From positions 1 to 64,000 of the forward strand of contig LNDR01000415.1 in the NCBI GenBank assembly GCA_001464755.1: 64,000 bases of DNA, written 5' to 3'. The DNA is from Rhizobiales bacterium Ga0077524 (GTDB lineage: Bacteria > Pseudomonadota > Alphaproteobacteria > Rhizobiales > Hyphomicrobiaceae). Under the pieces are notes generated by a model. The model was not told the DNA's origin. It did no database searches and saw only the letters and a list, made by a program, of their open reading frames with translations. Position numbers and translations under genes: made by a program. Position 1 is the first letter of the stretch. Each line of letters starts with the position of its first letter. Below, in pieces: positions 1 through 11,149 of this stretch.

Positions 1-95
1 GTCGTTGCCAGGTCTGCCAAGAGGTGAATGCAATCGATACAGCGTCAGCTGTAGCGGAAGTCGAGAATATCTCCTCTTTATAATGTCCAGGTTGC

Positions 96-130
96 AAAAC
101 CCCAATCCGCATCGCGGGTTGGGGTTTTTT
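96..130 (+). terminator. Rho-independent terminator of an upstream gene
   Basis: AAAACCCCAATCCGC and GCGGGTTGGGGTTTT pair as a stem of about 15 bp around the loop ATC, with one T-G wobble, and the right arm runs into TTTTTT. The strong stem plus U-tract is a textbook intrinsic terminator on the plus strand. The transcript it ends starts outside the window. The first 95 bases hold no gene I can recognise, and the only long plus frame through here is not convincing. Confidence 0.85.
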
Positions 131-233
131 GTTGTTGGCCGCCTTCTAAGCGGCGGAGGAAGCCGCCGCTCGACATCGGTCAACGAACGGCTGACGAGAA
201 TAGTGTCACCTTGGCCGTTGCGACATCCTACTT

Positions 234-1043
234 CTAGTCCGCTTCTGCTCTGCCAACGCAGGCAGATTTCACCGTTCTGAGCAGGAGCCCGATGTCTTCT
301 GGTCGCGAGAGCCGGTGGTCACCGTCCGGTACGGCGACAACACGCGTCCAGTCTCCATCCAGGTGGGCAACTAGGTCGAGCGTATGCTCCCACGGGACAT
401 CCGGATCCTGTAGTCCATGCAGAATGTGCACCGGCCGACCGGGATTGAACGGTGCCATCCCGATCTGATGTTGTTCCCCCTCGTCGAGTAGCCGACGAGT
501 AATCGGGTACGGTCCGTCGTCATATCGAGACGGTCGCAACCAAACGCCATTTTCCTCGATCTGCCGTCGCGCACTCTCTGACATCCGCGGCCTCATCAAC
601 CGTTCAGTCATGTCCCAGGCAGGCGCGATCAGCACCAGAGCGACGATACGGTCTGCTTGGATCGGCAGCTCGCGCATCAACGCTTGCACTAGAAGCAGCG
701 CGAGATAGCCGCCCATGCTGGAGCCGACCACAATAAGTTGCCCTCTCGTGTGCGACAGAACGACCTCGCGGACCTCCTCGAGCCACCTCCCGATCGTCCC
801 GTCCTCGACTCGCCCCGGCGACAGTCCGTGTCCAGAATAATCGAGCCGCGTCATCGACACGCCCACGGTCTCGGCCCAATCGGCAAGCGCGCTCGCTTTG
901 GTGCTCGTCATATTCGACTTGAACCCCGGAAGCCAAACGATGCCAGGGCCCTGCAATTTGCCCCTCGGCTCGAGGATGCACGCTATGCGGCGGCAATCCG
1001 CGCCATGGCCAACAATGACGAATTGCGGTTCCGCTGATGGCAT
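234..1043 (-). CDS. ABHD10-like alpha/beta hydrolase (thioesterase/esterase)
   Basis: Serine hydrolase of the alpha/beta fold, probably cytoplasmic, with no signal peptide. The order of motifs is that of the ABHD10-type family: oxyanion segment PGFKSNM, strand LDYSGHG, nucleophile elbow GSSMGG, acid loop GLQDPD and histidine in DGDH. Eukaryotic ABHD10 proteins act as acyl-protein thioesterases or acyl-glucuronide esterases; the substrate here is unknown. The track begins at a TTG at 1100. I prefer the ATG at 1043, which gives 269 residues and removes a 19-residue non-conserved leader. It is divergent from the glycosyltransferase gene, whose annotated ATG lies inside this start region. Confidence 0.8.
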   Translation of the reverse strand: MPSAEPQFVIVGHGADCRRIACILEPRGKLQGPGIVWLPGFKSNMTSTKASALADWAETVGVSMTRLDYSGHGLSPGRVEDGTIGRWLEEVREVVLSHTRGQLIVVGSSMGGYLALLLVQALMRELPIQADRIVALVLIAPAWDMTERLMRPRMSESARRQIEENGVWLRPSRYDDGPYPITRRLLDEGEQHQIGMAPFNPGRPVHILHGLQDPDVPWEHTLDLVAHLDGDWTRVVAVPDGDHRLSRPEDIGLLLRTVKSACVGRAEAD

Positions 1044-2290
1044 CCGTTCCGTTCCCCAGGCTTGAGGGAGCCCCGACCTTGGGCCGCACACGACCGACAA
1101 TACTCCAAATCATTCCGAGCCTCGACACGGGTGGCGCCGAACTCTCGACCGCTGAGATCGCCGAGGCCATCGTCGACGCCGGCGGCCGAGCGCTGGTTGC
1201 GACGGAAGGCGGGCGCTTGGCCGACCGTATCGCAAAGGCTGGTGGCGAGGTCATCATCTTCCCCGCCGCGAGCAAGAATCCGTTTCGGGTCATCGCGAAC
1301 GCCGCAACATTGAAGGCTATGATTGAGAAGGAAAATGTCGCTCTGGTGCACGCTCGCAGCCGCGCCCCGGCGTGGAGTGCCCTGATTGCTTCACGCTGCG
1401 CGCGGATCCCTTTCGTGACGACCTACCACGGCGCCTATGCCGAGGCCGACCGAATCAAGCGCTTCTACAATAGTGTAATGGCGCGCTCGGACCGCGTGAT
1501 CGCCAACTCAGGCTACACGGCAAGCCTGATCGAAGCGCGCTACGGCACGGATAAACAAAGAATTCGTGTCATCTATCGAGGCGTTGATATCGAGCGTTTC
1601 AGACCCGACGCGATCGAAGCCGAAAGGATCGAGACCCTGCGTCGGGCGTGGCAAATCGAGCCTGGACAGCGGATTGTCCTCCACCCTGCCCGCCTCACGT
1701 CTTGGAAGGGACAACATGTCCTCCTCGATGCGTCCGGCCTCCTTGCGGCAAGTGGCAAGCTTGGCTCGATCGTCATTGTTTTCGCAGGCGATGATCAAGG
1801 TCGAAAAGGGTACAAAAATGAATTGATTGCGCGTGCGGCGTCACTAGGAATTGCAGATCACGTCCGATTTCCGGGGCACGTCTCCGATATTGCTGCCGCC
1901 TTCGCTGCCGCCCATGTCGCGGTCGTCGCCTCCATCGAGCCGGAGGCGTTCGGGCGCACCGCAACTGAGGCTCAGGCCCTTGGTTGTCCCGTCATCGCGA
2001 CCGCTATCGGTGCCCCGCCGGAAACGGTAATCCCCGTTCGCGACGGAGAGAACGGGCTGGGAACAGGCTGGCTCGTCACTCCTGGCGATCCGGTGGCTCT
2101 GGCCGAGTGCTTGCACCGCGCCCTTGCCTTGAGTGAGTGCGAACGAATTGCCCTGGGCGCGCGCGCACGGGCCCACGTTGCCGCCAAATTCACACTTGAG
2201 GCCATGAAGCAGGCGACGCTCGCAGTCTACGACGAGCTGCTGGGAACGCGCCTCGCCAGCTTGACGAAAACAGGTACGCATTCCAACTGA
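1037..2290 (+). CDS. Glycosyltransferase family 4 (GT-B fold)
   Basis: Transfers a sugar from a nucleotide-sugar donor to a surface polysaccharide or lipid acceptor; the specific acceptor cannot be read from sequence. The N-terminal acceptor domain begins with ILQIIPSLDTGGAE, the glycine-rich turn typical of GT4 enzymes. The C-terminal donor domain has HPARLTSWKGQ and the donor-binding E-x7-E segment EPEAFGRTATEAQALG. Length is normal at 417 residues. The ATG at 1037 has no clear ribosome site and overlaps the divergent hydrolase start. An in-frame TTG at 1079 is preceded by GAGGGAG at good spacing and may be the true start, giving 403 residues. It is followed by a gap of about 180 bases before infC. 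Confidence 0.88.
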   Translation: MASVPFPRLEGAPTLGRTRPTILQIIPSLDTGGAELSTAEIAEAIVDAGGRALVATEGGRLADRIAKAGGEVIIFPAASKNPFRVIANAATLKAMIEKENVALVHARSRAPAWSALIASRCARIPFVTTYHGAYAEADRIKRFYNSVMARSDRVIANSGYTASLIEARYGTDKQRIRVIYRGVDIERFRPDAIEAERIETLRRAWQIEPGQRIVLHPARLTSWKGQHVLLDASGLLAASGKLGSIVIVFAGDDQGRKGYKNELIARAASLGIADHVRFPGHVSDIAAAFAAAHVAVVASIEPEAFGRTATEAQALGCPVIATAIGAPPETVIPVRDGENGLGTGWLVTPGDPVALAECLHRALALSECERIALGARARAHVAAKFTLEAMKQATLAVYDELLGTRLASLTKTGTHSN

Positions 2291-2376
2291 GCGGTGGCCA
2301 TTCGTGCGAGAGTGACTTGACTTGGGCCCCCCAAATGCGAGATTCGCGACATAAGCGTCGTGGTGCCGCTGCTTTT

Positions 2377-2390
2377 TTTGGTATCATTCG
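2377..2390 (+). promoter_or_regulatory. Possible extended -10 promoter for infC
   Basis: A TGG-TATCAT element lies about 85 bases ahead of the infC start, after a T7 run, in the 179-base gap between the glycosyltransferase and infC. TGn next to a near-consensus -10 hexamer suits an extended -10 promoter. No good -35 hexamer is visible, so this is weak. Confidence 0.3.
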
Positions 2391-2455
2391 CCGCTCGTGA
2401 GGTGCGCTTCGCGTTTGTCGCGGGCCCCCACAAACGTACTGATGTTGAAGCAACT

Positions 2456-2472
2456 AAAGGAGAGCGAACATC
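2456..2472 (+). promoter_or_regulatory. Strong ribosome site ahead of an AUC start codon (infC)
   Basis: AAAGGAGAG lies six bases ahead of ATC at 2470. The first ATG (2482) is four codons downstream and too far from this site. infC is the classic gene with a rare start codon (AUU in E. coli), which lets IF3 repress its own translation. The strong Shine-Dalgarno sequence therefore decides the start here. Confidence 0.7.
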
Positions 2473-3012
2473 CGCCGTCCAATGCGCGCCGCGCCTGAGC
2501 GCGAGCAGACCGGCCCCAGGATCAACGAGGCGATCCGGGTCCGAGAGGTCCGCCTGATCGATGAGACCGGCCAGAACGTTGGTGTCGTGGCGAGGCTCGA
2601 GGCGTTGAGCAAGGCCATCGACGCCGGCCTGGATCTCGTCGAGATTTCGCCTGATGCTACGCCGCCGGTCGCCAAGATCATGGACTACGGCAAGTTCAAG
2701 TATCAGGAGCAGAAAAAGGCGGCTGAGGCGCGAAAGAAGCAGAAGGTGGTCGAGGTCAAAGAGATCAAGATGCGCCCTGCGATCGACGACCACGACTACG
2801 AGACCAAGCTGAAGGCCATGCGCCGCTTCTTCGAGGAAGGCGACAAGGTGAAAATCACCCTGCGCTTCCGAGGCCGCGAAATGGCCCACACCGATCTCGG
2901 CATGCAGGTGCTCCAACGTGTCAAGTCGGACACTGAAGGCATTGCCAAGGTCGAGTATGAGCCCAAGTTCGAGGGCCGAAACCAGATGATCATGATCCTC
3001 GCTCCCAAGTAG
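2470..3012 (+). CDS. infC: Translation initiation factor IF-3
   Basis: IF3 binds the 30S subunit, blocks early 50S joining and checks the start codon and initiator tRNA. The N-domain carries [21 protein letters not shown] and the hallmark [13 protein letters not shown] just before the linker helix. The C-domain carries [30 protein letters not shown] and the closing MIMILAPK. Starting at ATC 2470 gives 180 residues beginning (M)RRPMRAAP; starting at ATG 2482 gives 176. The ATC is favoured by the well-placed AAAGGAGAG. The usual partners rpmI and rplT do not follow, so infC appears to stand alone here. Confidence 0.97.
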   Translation: MRRPMRAAPEREQTGPRINEAIRVREVRLIDETGQNVGVVARLEALSKAIDAGLDLVEISPDATPPVAKIMDYGKFKYQEQKKAAEARKKQKVVEVKEIKMRPAIDDHDYETKLKAMRRFFEEGDKVKITLRFRGREMAHTDLGMQVLQRVKSDTEGIAKVEYEPKFEGRNQMIMILAPK

Positions 3013-3041
3013 GAACGAGCCCGTTTTACTTCGCGCACCCA

Positions 3042-3066
3042 CGGTGTCAGACCCGGTCTGACACCG
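3042..3066. repeat. Perfect 25-bp palindrome downstream of infC (REP-like)
   Basis: CGGTGTCAGACC, one C, then GGTCTGACACCG: two perfect 12-bp arms with a single central base. It sits 30 bases after the infC stop. No U-tract follows, so it is not a classical terminator. GTGTCAGACC-type palindromes are a common form of dispersed REP element in bacteria; whether this one is repeated in the genome cannot be told from the window. Confidence 0.6.
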
Positions 3067-3221
3067 CTTTGCCGCGTCCGCACGCCGGAGCAGTCGCCTC
3101 CGGCTGCTCCGAAAACCCGTAGGCCATTGTCCTAGCATACCGTTCCCGCATAGAGTTGGGGGCGGGCGCGACGGCGCCTTTGTGCGAAACATCATGCCGG
3201 CAGACAGCGGGGCCGCTAGAG

Positions 3222-4538
3222 ATGATCCGAAACGAGCCCTATTGGTGGGAGGCAGCACCTCCCTCGATGCTACCCGAGACCTCGGTGCTGCCCCGCTGCG
3301 ATGTTGCCATCGTCGGTGCTGGCTATACGGGCTTGTCGGCGGGGCTGACGCTCGCTCGCGCCGGCCGTTCTGTCCAGATCTTCGATCGCATGCGACCAGG
3401 CGAGGGAGCCTCCACGCGCAACGGCGGCATCGCATCGGGCAGCCTTCGCCATAGCTTCGCCGAGCATGAAAAGCGCTTCGGACGCGAGCGCGCCGAAGGC
3501 ATCGATCGAGAAGGCAAGCTCGCCCGCGAGGATCTGGCGCGGTTCATCGCCGAGGAAAAAATAGACTGCGATTTCAAGCTGACGGGCCGCTTCACCGGCG
3601 CCTCCCAGCAGAAGGACTACGAAAGTTTGGCCCGCGAGGCAGACCGTCTCGTCAAGGTCCTCGGTGTCGAGGCATTTGCCGTCTCGCGCTCTGAGCAGCG
3701 GCAGGCGATCGGCACGGAATTCTACCACGGCGGTCTCGTGCGTCGCGACATCGGCGGTTTGCATCCAGCTAAGCTGCACGCTGGCATGCTGCGCCTTGTC
3801 ATCGAGGCCGGCGCCCGGGTGCACGGGGAGACGCCCGTCCTCGGCGTCCGAACGGAAGGCATTGGCTATGAGGTCGAGACTTCGCGCGGCCGCGTTCGTG
3901 CCGATCACGTCATCTTTGGCACCAACGGCTATACCGATCGCGTCGACAGCTGGCTGCGCCGCCGCTTGATCCCGGTCCGCAGCCGCATCATCGCCACGGC
4001 ACCGATCTCCGACAATCTGATGCGCGAGCTTTGTCCCAAGGGTTACATGATGGGCGAGACGCGCGCGCTGCACTACTACTATCGGCCGTCGCCGGACGGC
4101 ACCCGCATTCTGTTCGGCGGCCGCGACGGCACTATCGCTGGCGATCCGCAGTGGCCGACCCAGAGCCTCCAACGCGCCATGCTCGACATCTTCCCCGTGC
4201 TGGAGGACGTGCCGGTCACGCATAGCTGGTTCGGCCATGTCGCCATGAACCGCGATATGATTCCCCGGATCTTCACCAAGGATGGCGTGCGCTACGCCGC
4301 CGGCTATTGCGGATCGGGTGTGGTTTGGGCCCGGTGGGCCGGACAAAAGGCCGCTTTGACGGTGCTCGGCCATTCCGAGGCCACATCCGCCCTCGATTTC
4401 AGGCCGCCAAAGGCTGTGCCGCTTTACACTGGTCAGCCCTGGTTCATGCCGGCTGTGTTTGCTTGGTACACAGCGAAGGATCGCATGAATCACCCCCGCC
4501 GCGGGGCCCGCAAACCGCGCCCCAGCGGCGCTCGATAG
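3222..4538 (+). CDS. FAD-dependent amine oxidase, DAO superfamily (PuuB-like)
   Basis: Predicted flavoprotein oxidising a secondary or primary amine. The dinucleotide-binding motif VAIVGAGYTGLSAGLTLA lies near residue 30. The N-terminal YWW segment, the STRNGG motif after the FAD strand and the late GYCGSGVVWARWAGQ segment resemble gamma-glutamylputrescine oxidase (PuuB) and related glycine/sarcosine oxidases. The track start at 3156 adds a low-complexity leader. I use the ATG at 3222 (MIRNEPYWWE), giving 438 residues, close to the family length. The downstream transporter begins 16 bases after the stop, so they may share a transcript, but no functional link is evident. The substrate is unknown. 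Confidence 0.85.
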   Translation: MIRNEPYWWEAAPPSMLPETSVLPRCDVAIVGAGYTGLSAGLTLARAGRSVQIFDRMRPGEGASTRNGGIASGSLRHSFAEHEKRFGRERAEGIDREGKLAREDLARFIAEEKIDCDFKLTGRFTGASQQKDYESLAREADRLVKVLGVEAFAVSRSEQRQAIGTEFYHGGLVRRDIGGLHPAKLHAGMLRLVIEAGARVHGETPVLGVRTEGIGYEVETSRGRVRADHVIFGTNGYTDRVDSWLRRRLIPVRSRIIATAPISDNLMRELCPKGYMMGETRALHYYYRPSPDGTRILFGGRDGTIAGDPQWPTQSLQRAMLDIFPVLEDVPVTHSWFGHVAMNRDMIPRIFTKDGVRYAAGYCGSGVVWARWAGQKAALTVLGHSEATSALDFRPPKAVPLYTGQPWFMPAVFAWYTAKDRMNHPRRGARKPRPSGAR

Positions 4539-4554
4539 AGAGGCGCCCTAGCGC

Positions 4555-6381
4555 GTGTCGACGACGCCCCCCCCGAGCTTGGCCGAGGCCAAGGCACCAA
4601 GCGCATGGCCGGTCTATTGGCGCGCGTTGGGTCTGTTATCCACGGAGCGACGTCTGGCCGCTGCCCTGATCGTGGCGGGCATGGCGCTGGCCATCGTGCA
4701 GGTCATCGAGCAGCAGCTGTTCGGTCAGGTCGTCGACGCCCTTGCCAAGGGCCAGGGAGCGTTCTCGATCATCGCCCTGTGGGCCGCTCTCGGCTTCGTC
4801 GGAATCATCGCCAGCGTCGTGATCGCGGTCACGTCGGACAGGCTGTCTCACCGGCGCCGTCTCGCTGCCATGGGGGATGCGTTCGAGCGCGCCATCACGA
4901 TGCCGATCAGCTTCCACGCTCGCAAAGGCTCGGGGTCCGTCGTTCGAGCCATTCTGGCTGGAACCGATGCCCTGTTCTGGCTGTGGCTGTCGTTTTTGCG
5001 CGAGCAAATCACGGCCCTGATCGGAATTCTCTATCTGATCCCGACCGCCATCGCGATGGACTGGCGCATGGCCGCCATCTTGGGTGCCCTGGCGCTCCTC
5101 TACGTCCTCCTCAACATCTTCGTGGTCGAGAAGACGAGTAACGGCCAGGCTGCCGTCGAGCAGTATCACAACAACGTTTACGGCCGGGTCGGTGACGTGC
5201 TCGGCAATGTCACGGTCGTCCAGAGCTACCACCGCCTCGGCGCCGAGATGCAGGCCATGCGCGATATCATGGGCCAGCTGCTCGCCGCGCAATACCCTGT
5301 GCTGACCTGGTGGGGGCTGCTGACAGTTCTCACCCGGTCCGCTGCTACCATCACCATGGTCGCGATCTTCCTTGTCGGCGCAGTGCTCGCATCCAAGGGC
5401 GAGATCAGCGTCGGATCGATCGTAGCCTTCGTGGGGTTCGCCAACCTGATGATCGGCAAGCTCGACCAGCTTTCGGGCTTCATCGTCCGCGTCAACCAGC
5501 AGGCGCCGACATTGCGCACCTATTTCGAGCTGATGGATGCGCGCGAGCTGGTGATCGAGAAACCGGGTTCGGCCCCACTCGAGGCCGTGAAGGGGGAAGT
5601 GACCTTCGACAATGTCACCTTCCGCTACGGCCCGGGAGCGCAGGGCGTCTTCGGCCTCGATCTGACCGCTCGTCCCGGCCAGACCGTGGCGCTGGTCGGG
5701 CCGACAGGCTCTGGCAAGACGACGACGCTCGCCTTGCTCCAGCGGATACGGGAGCCCGACGGCGGGCAAATCCTCGTCGACGGCCGCGACATATCCGGCG
5801 TCACTCTGGGATCGCTCCGCCACGCTATCGCGGTGGTGTTCCAGGATGCGGGACTGTTCAACCGGACCATCGCCGAGAATATCCGTGTCGGCAGGCCGGA
5901 TGCCACCGCCGAGGAGATCGAGCGCGCCGCACGCCTTGCCGAGGCGCACGACTTCATCATGCGCAAGCCCGATGGCTACCAGTTCGTCATCGGCGAGCGT
6001 GGTCAGTCTCTGTCCGGGGGCGAGCGCCAGCGTATCGCCATCGCACGAGCCATCCTGAAGGATGCCCCGATCCTGATTCTGGACGAGGCCACCAGCGCTC
6101 TCGACGCCGAGACCGAAGCCAAGATCAAGCGAGCGCTGGATGCGCTGCGCAAGGGGCGCACGACATTCATCATTGCCCATCGCTTGTCGACCGTCGCCAA
6201 TGCCGACCGCATCCTCGTGCTCGACGAAGGTCGCGTTGTCGAGCGAGGTCGCTACCGCGAGCTCGTAGGGAAGGGAGGACTGTTCGCTCGCTTGGTCGCC
6301 GAGGGCGGCTTCACGGTCCCCGAGGAGACCGAGGAGGACCGGGCCGCAGCCGAGACAGGGCCCCCGGTCGTCGCAAGCTGA
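4555..6381 (+). CDS. ndvA: ABC exporter, NdvA/ChvA-type (cyclic beta-1,2-glucan exporter family)
   Basis: Half-transporter of the inner membrane with a six-helix permease domain (residues about 25-310) fused to an ATPase. Walker A GPTGSGKTT is near residue 382, signature LSGGERQR near 486, and Walker B ILILDEATSALD follows; the H-loop is IAHRLSTV. Similarity to rhizobial NdvA runs through the permease half, including LDQL in the last coupling region and VFQDAGLFNRTIAENIR in the ATPase half. NdvA exports cyclic beta-1,2-glucan to the periplasm. The start is GTG at 4555 with AGAGAGG upstream. No glucan synthase (ndvB/chvB) is in the window, so the substrate is inferred only. Confidence 0.85.
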   Translation: MSTTPPPSLAEAKAPSAWPVYWRALGLLSTERRLAAALIVAGMALAIVQVIEQQLFGQVVDALAKGQGAFSIIALWAALGFVGIIASVVIAVTSDRLSHRRRLAAMGDAFERAITMPISFHARKGSGSVVRAILAGTDALFWLWLSFLREQITALIGILYLIPTAIAMDWRMAAILGALALLYVLLNIFVVEKTSNGQAAVEQYHNNVYGRVGDVLGNVTVVQSYHRLGAEMQAMRDIMGQLLAAQYPVLTWWGLLTVLTRSAATITMVAIFLVGAVLASKGEISVGSIVAFVGFANLMIGKLDQLSGFIVRVNQQAPTLRTYFELMDARELVIEKPGSAPLEAVKGEVTFDNVTFRYGPGAQGVFGLDLTARPGQTVALVGPTGSGKTTTLALLQRIREPDGGQILVDGRDISGVTLGSLRHAIAVVFQDAGLFNRTIAENIRVGRPDATAEEIERAARLAEAHDFIMRKPDGYQFVIGERGQSLSGGERQRIAIARAILKDAPILILDEATSALDAETEAKIKRALDALRKGRTTFIIAHRLSTVANADRILVLDEGRVVERGRYRELVGKGGLFARLVAEGGFTVPEETEEDRAAAETGPPVVAS

Positions 6382-6390
6382 GGTTCGCTC

Positions 6391-7284
6391 CTAACGCTTG
6401 CCGCCACCGGGCACGGGCCTGATCGCCGTCTCCTGGTCGACTTGCGCCCTCAACTGAGGGTCGATGAATTCGAGTTGCGCCGCACCCCGCAGGTTCAATC
6501 CGATTTCCTGTGCGCGTCGGTGGATCAACGTCGCCATGATCCTGTCCTTGATCTTGTCGAATGGCGGCGCGCTGCGTTGGCGCTTGTCCTCGACCTTGAT
6601 CAGGTGCCAGCCAAACTGGCTCTGCACGGGCAGCGAAACCTCGCCCTTCTGTAGCTTGAAGGCGGCTTCCTCGAACTGGGGCACCATGCGTCCCCGCGCG
6701 AAGTAGCCGAGGTCGCCTCCATCCTCCTTGCTGCCTTGGTCTTTCGAGAACTGATTGGCCATCTTCAGGAAATCCGCGCCGTGCGCGATTTTCTCGTAGA
6801 TCTCCTTGGCCTTCTCCTCGCTCTCGACCAGGATGTGGCGCGCTTTCACTTCTTCCTGAGCTGGCGTAGCGGCAACTTGCGTGTCGTAGAACGTCTTGGC
6901 CTCGGCCTCGGTGATCGAGCCCTTCACCTTCGCGTCGAAGTAGGTGTCGCGCATCGCGCGGCGGTTCCAGTAGGTCTTGCGGTCCTCGAAGCCTTGCCCG
7001 GACCCGAGCTTCTCTTTTTCACCGGCTTCTGCGAACAGCATGTTTTCGATGAGGTATTCCACGAGGACGCGTCGCCGCTTGTCCGGTTCGAGCGTGCCGA
7101 GATCGTTGCCGATCTCACCTTCCGCGAAGCGCAGGTCAGCTTCCGTGATGGCACGCCCATTGACTTTGGCGACGATGGTGTCGTCCGCGGCGAGCGACCC
7201 CGTAGGGAAGGCGCTGGCCAGCGCCAGCACGGTGGCAAGCAGCGCGATGGCCGTCGGGGAGACTGAGGGCTTGCAGTGAATCAC
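6391..7284 (-). CDS. Periplasmic parvulin-type peptidyl-prolyl isomerase (PrsA/SurA-like)
   Basis: Secreted foldase for periplasmic or outer-membrane proteins. The N-terminus is a signal peptide (hydrophobic core AIALLATVLALASAF, cleavage likely near SLAADD). A SurA-N-like helical region is followed by a rotamase domain (VKARHILVESEEKAKEI, FSKDQGSKEDGGDLGYFARGRMVPQFEEAAF, FGWHLIKVEDKR). The start is GTG at 7284, with AAAGGATG seven bases ahead. It is divergent from secA across a 419-base gap, so export machinery and a folding helper are encoded back to back. Its 3' end meets the ndvA-like gene 9 bases away, tail to tail. 297 residues is a usual size. Confidence 0.9.
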   Translation of the reverse strand: MIHCKPSVSPTAIALLATVLALASAFPTGSLAADDTIVAKVNGRAITEADLRFAEGEIGNDLGTLEPDKRRRVLVEYLIENMLFAEAGEKEKLGSGQGFEDRKTYWNRRAMRDTYFDAKVKGSITEAEAKTFYDTQVAATPAQEEVKARHILVESEEKAKEIYEKIAHGADFLKMANQFSKDQGSKEDGGDLGYFARGRMVPQFEEAAFKLQKGEVSLPVQSQFGWHLIKVEDKRQRSAPPFDKIKDRIMATLIHRRAQEIGLNLRGAAQLEFIDPQLRAQVDQETAIRPVPGGGKR

Positions 7285-7485
7285 AAGGGCATCCTTTGCT
7301 CGTTTGACCTGCCGCGGCGCAGAGCCGAGTTCAGCGGCGGGTGGTAGCGCCTTCTCGAAGGACCGCCAAGAGGGCGCGCGATCTCATGGCCGAATGGTGG
7401 CGTCGGCATACTTCAGCGGCCGTCTCGACCGAGGCAAAGCGCCACGTCGCGCAGCTGCCGGTCGTGATCGCGACGAGCCCTCGCG

Positions 7486-7514
7486 TTGACAGCGTGGGGT
7501 ATGGTCCTTATCTC
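7486..7514 (+). promoter_or_regulatory. Putative sigma-70 promoter of secA in the 7285-7703 gap
   Basis: TTGACA, 17 bases, then TATCTC: a perfect -35 box and a partial -10 box, predicting transcription from about 7521 and a leader of roughly 180 bases. This is the clearest signal in the 419-base gap between the parvulin gene and secA. The remainder of the gap is open in the secA frame back to 7341, but that peptide does not look like a protein and lacks a ribosome site. Confidence 0.5.
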
Positions 7515-7703
7515 TTCGCCCATCCGGCTCGGCCGGATCGCCTTGGCGCCTATGGGTCGCGGGTCCATGCTCGTCGCAAGGTGAGTGCGAGCCCGTGGTC
7601 GCCCAGAGTGCGGTGCCGGACGGCCTTTCCCCGAATGCGCCGTCATGGCGCAGTGCCCGCTCCGGTCGCCGGTCGCGGGCCAACCGACTTGAGGCCCGAT
7701 TCC

Positions 7704-10946
<3,243 letters not shown>

Positions 10947-10979
10947 GACGGTAGCAGCTTCAAGTCCATCGACAATCTG

Positions 10980-11014
10980 ACGGCCGGTGCCTTGTGGCGC
11001 TGGCCGTTATTTTT
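10980..11014 (+). terminator. Rho-independent terminator of secA
   Basis: ACGGCCGGTGCC, loop TTGT, GGCGCTGGCCGT, then TATTTTTT. The 12-bp stem has two G-U wobbles and is followed by a U-rich tract 34 bases after the secA stop. Confidence 0.85.
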
Positions 11015-11149
11015 TCGCGGGAGATGGTCGTTGCAAAGGCCCTGTCGCCGGAGCAGGGCGCGCGGCCTCGGGCCGATCGCTGTCACCCGGAAAGGGCGCG
11101 GCTTCCTACCCTCTCGATTGCCTGATCCAACCGGTTGCGCGCTCGCAGC

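Noticed and set aside
5-280. Plus ORF of 91 residues at the window start
   Set aside because: It runs straight through a strong intrinsic terminator and has no recognisable sequence.
3270-4493. 407-residue minus ORF opposite the DAO-family oxidase
   Set aside because: Antisense shadow; the plus frame shows the FAD motif and family blocks.
4636-6180. 514-residue minus ORF opposite the NdvA-like gene
   Set aside because: Antisense shadow in GC-rich coding DNA; the plus frame has intact Walker, signature and H-loop motifs, while the minus translation is Asp/Gly/Arg-rich with no domain.
7341-7703. N-terminal 121-codon extension of secA in the track
   Set aside because: No ribosome site and not SecA-like; the family N-terminus starts at 7704 with GAGG well placed, and a promoter-like pair lies inside the extension.
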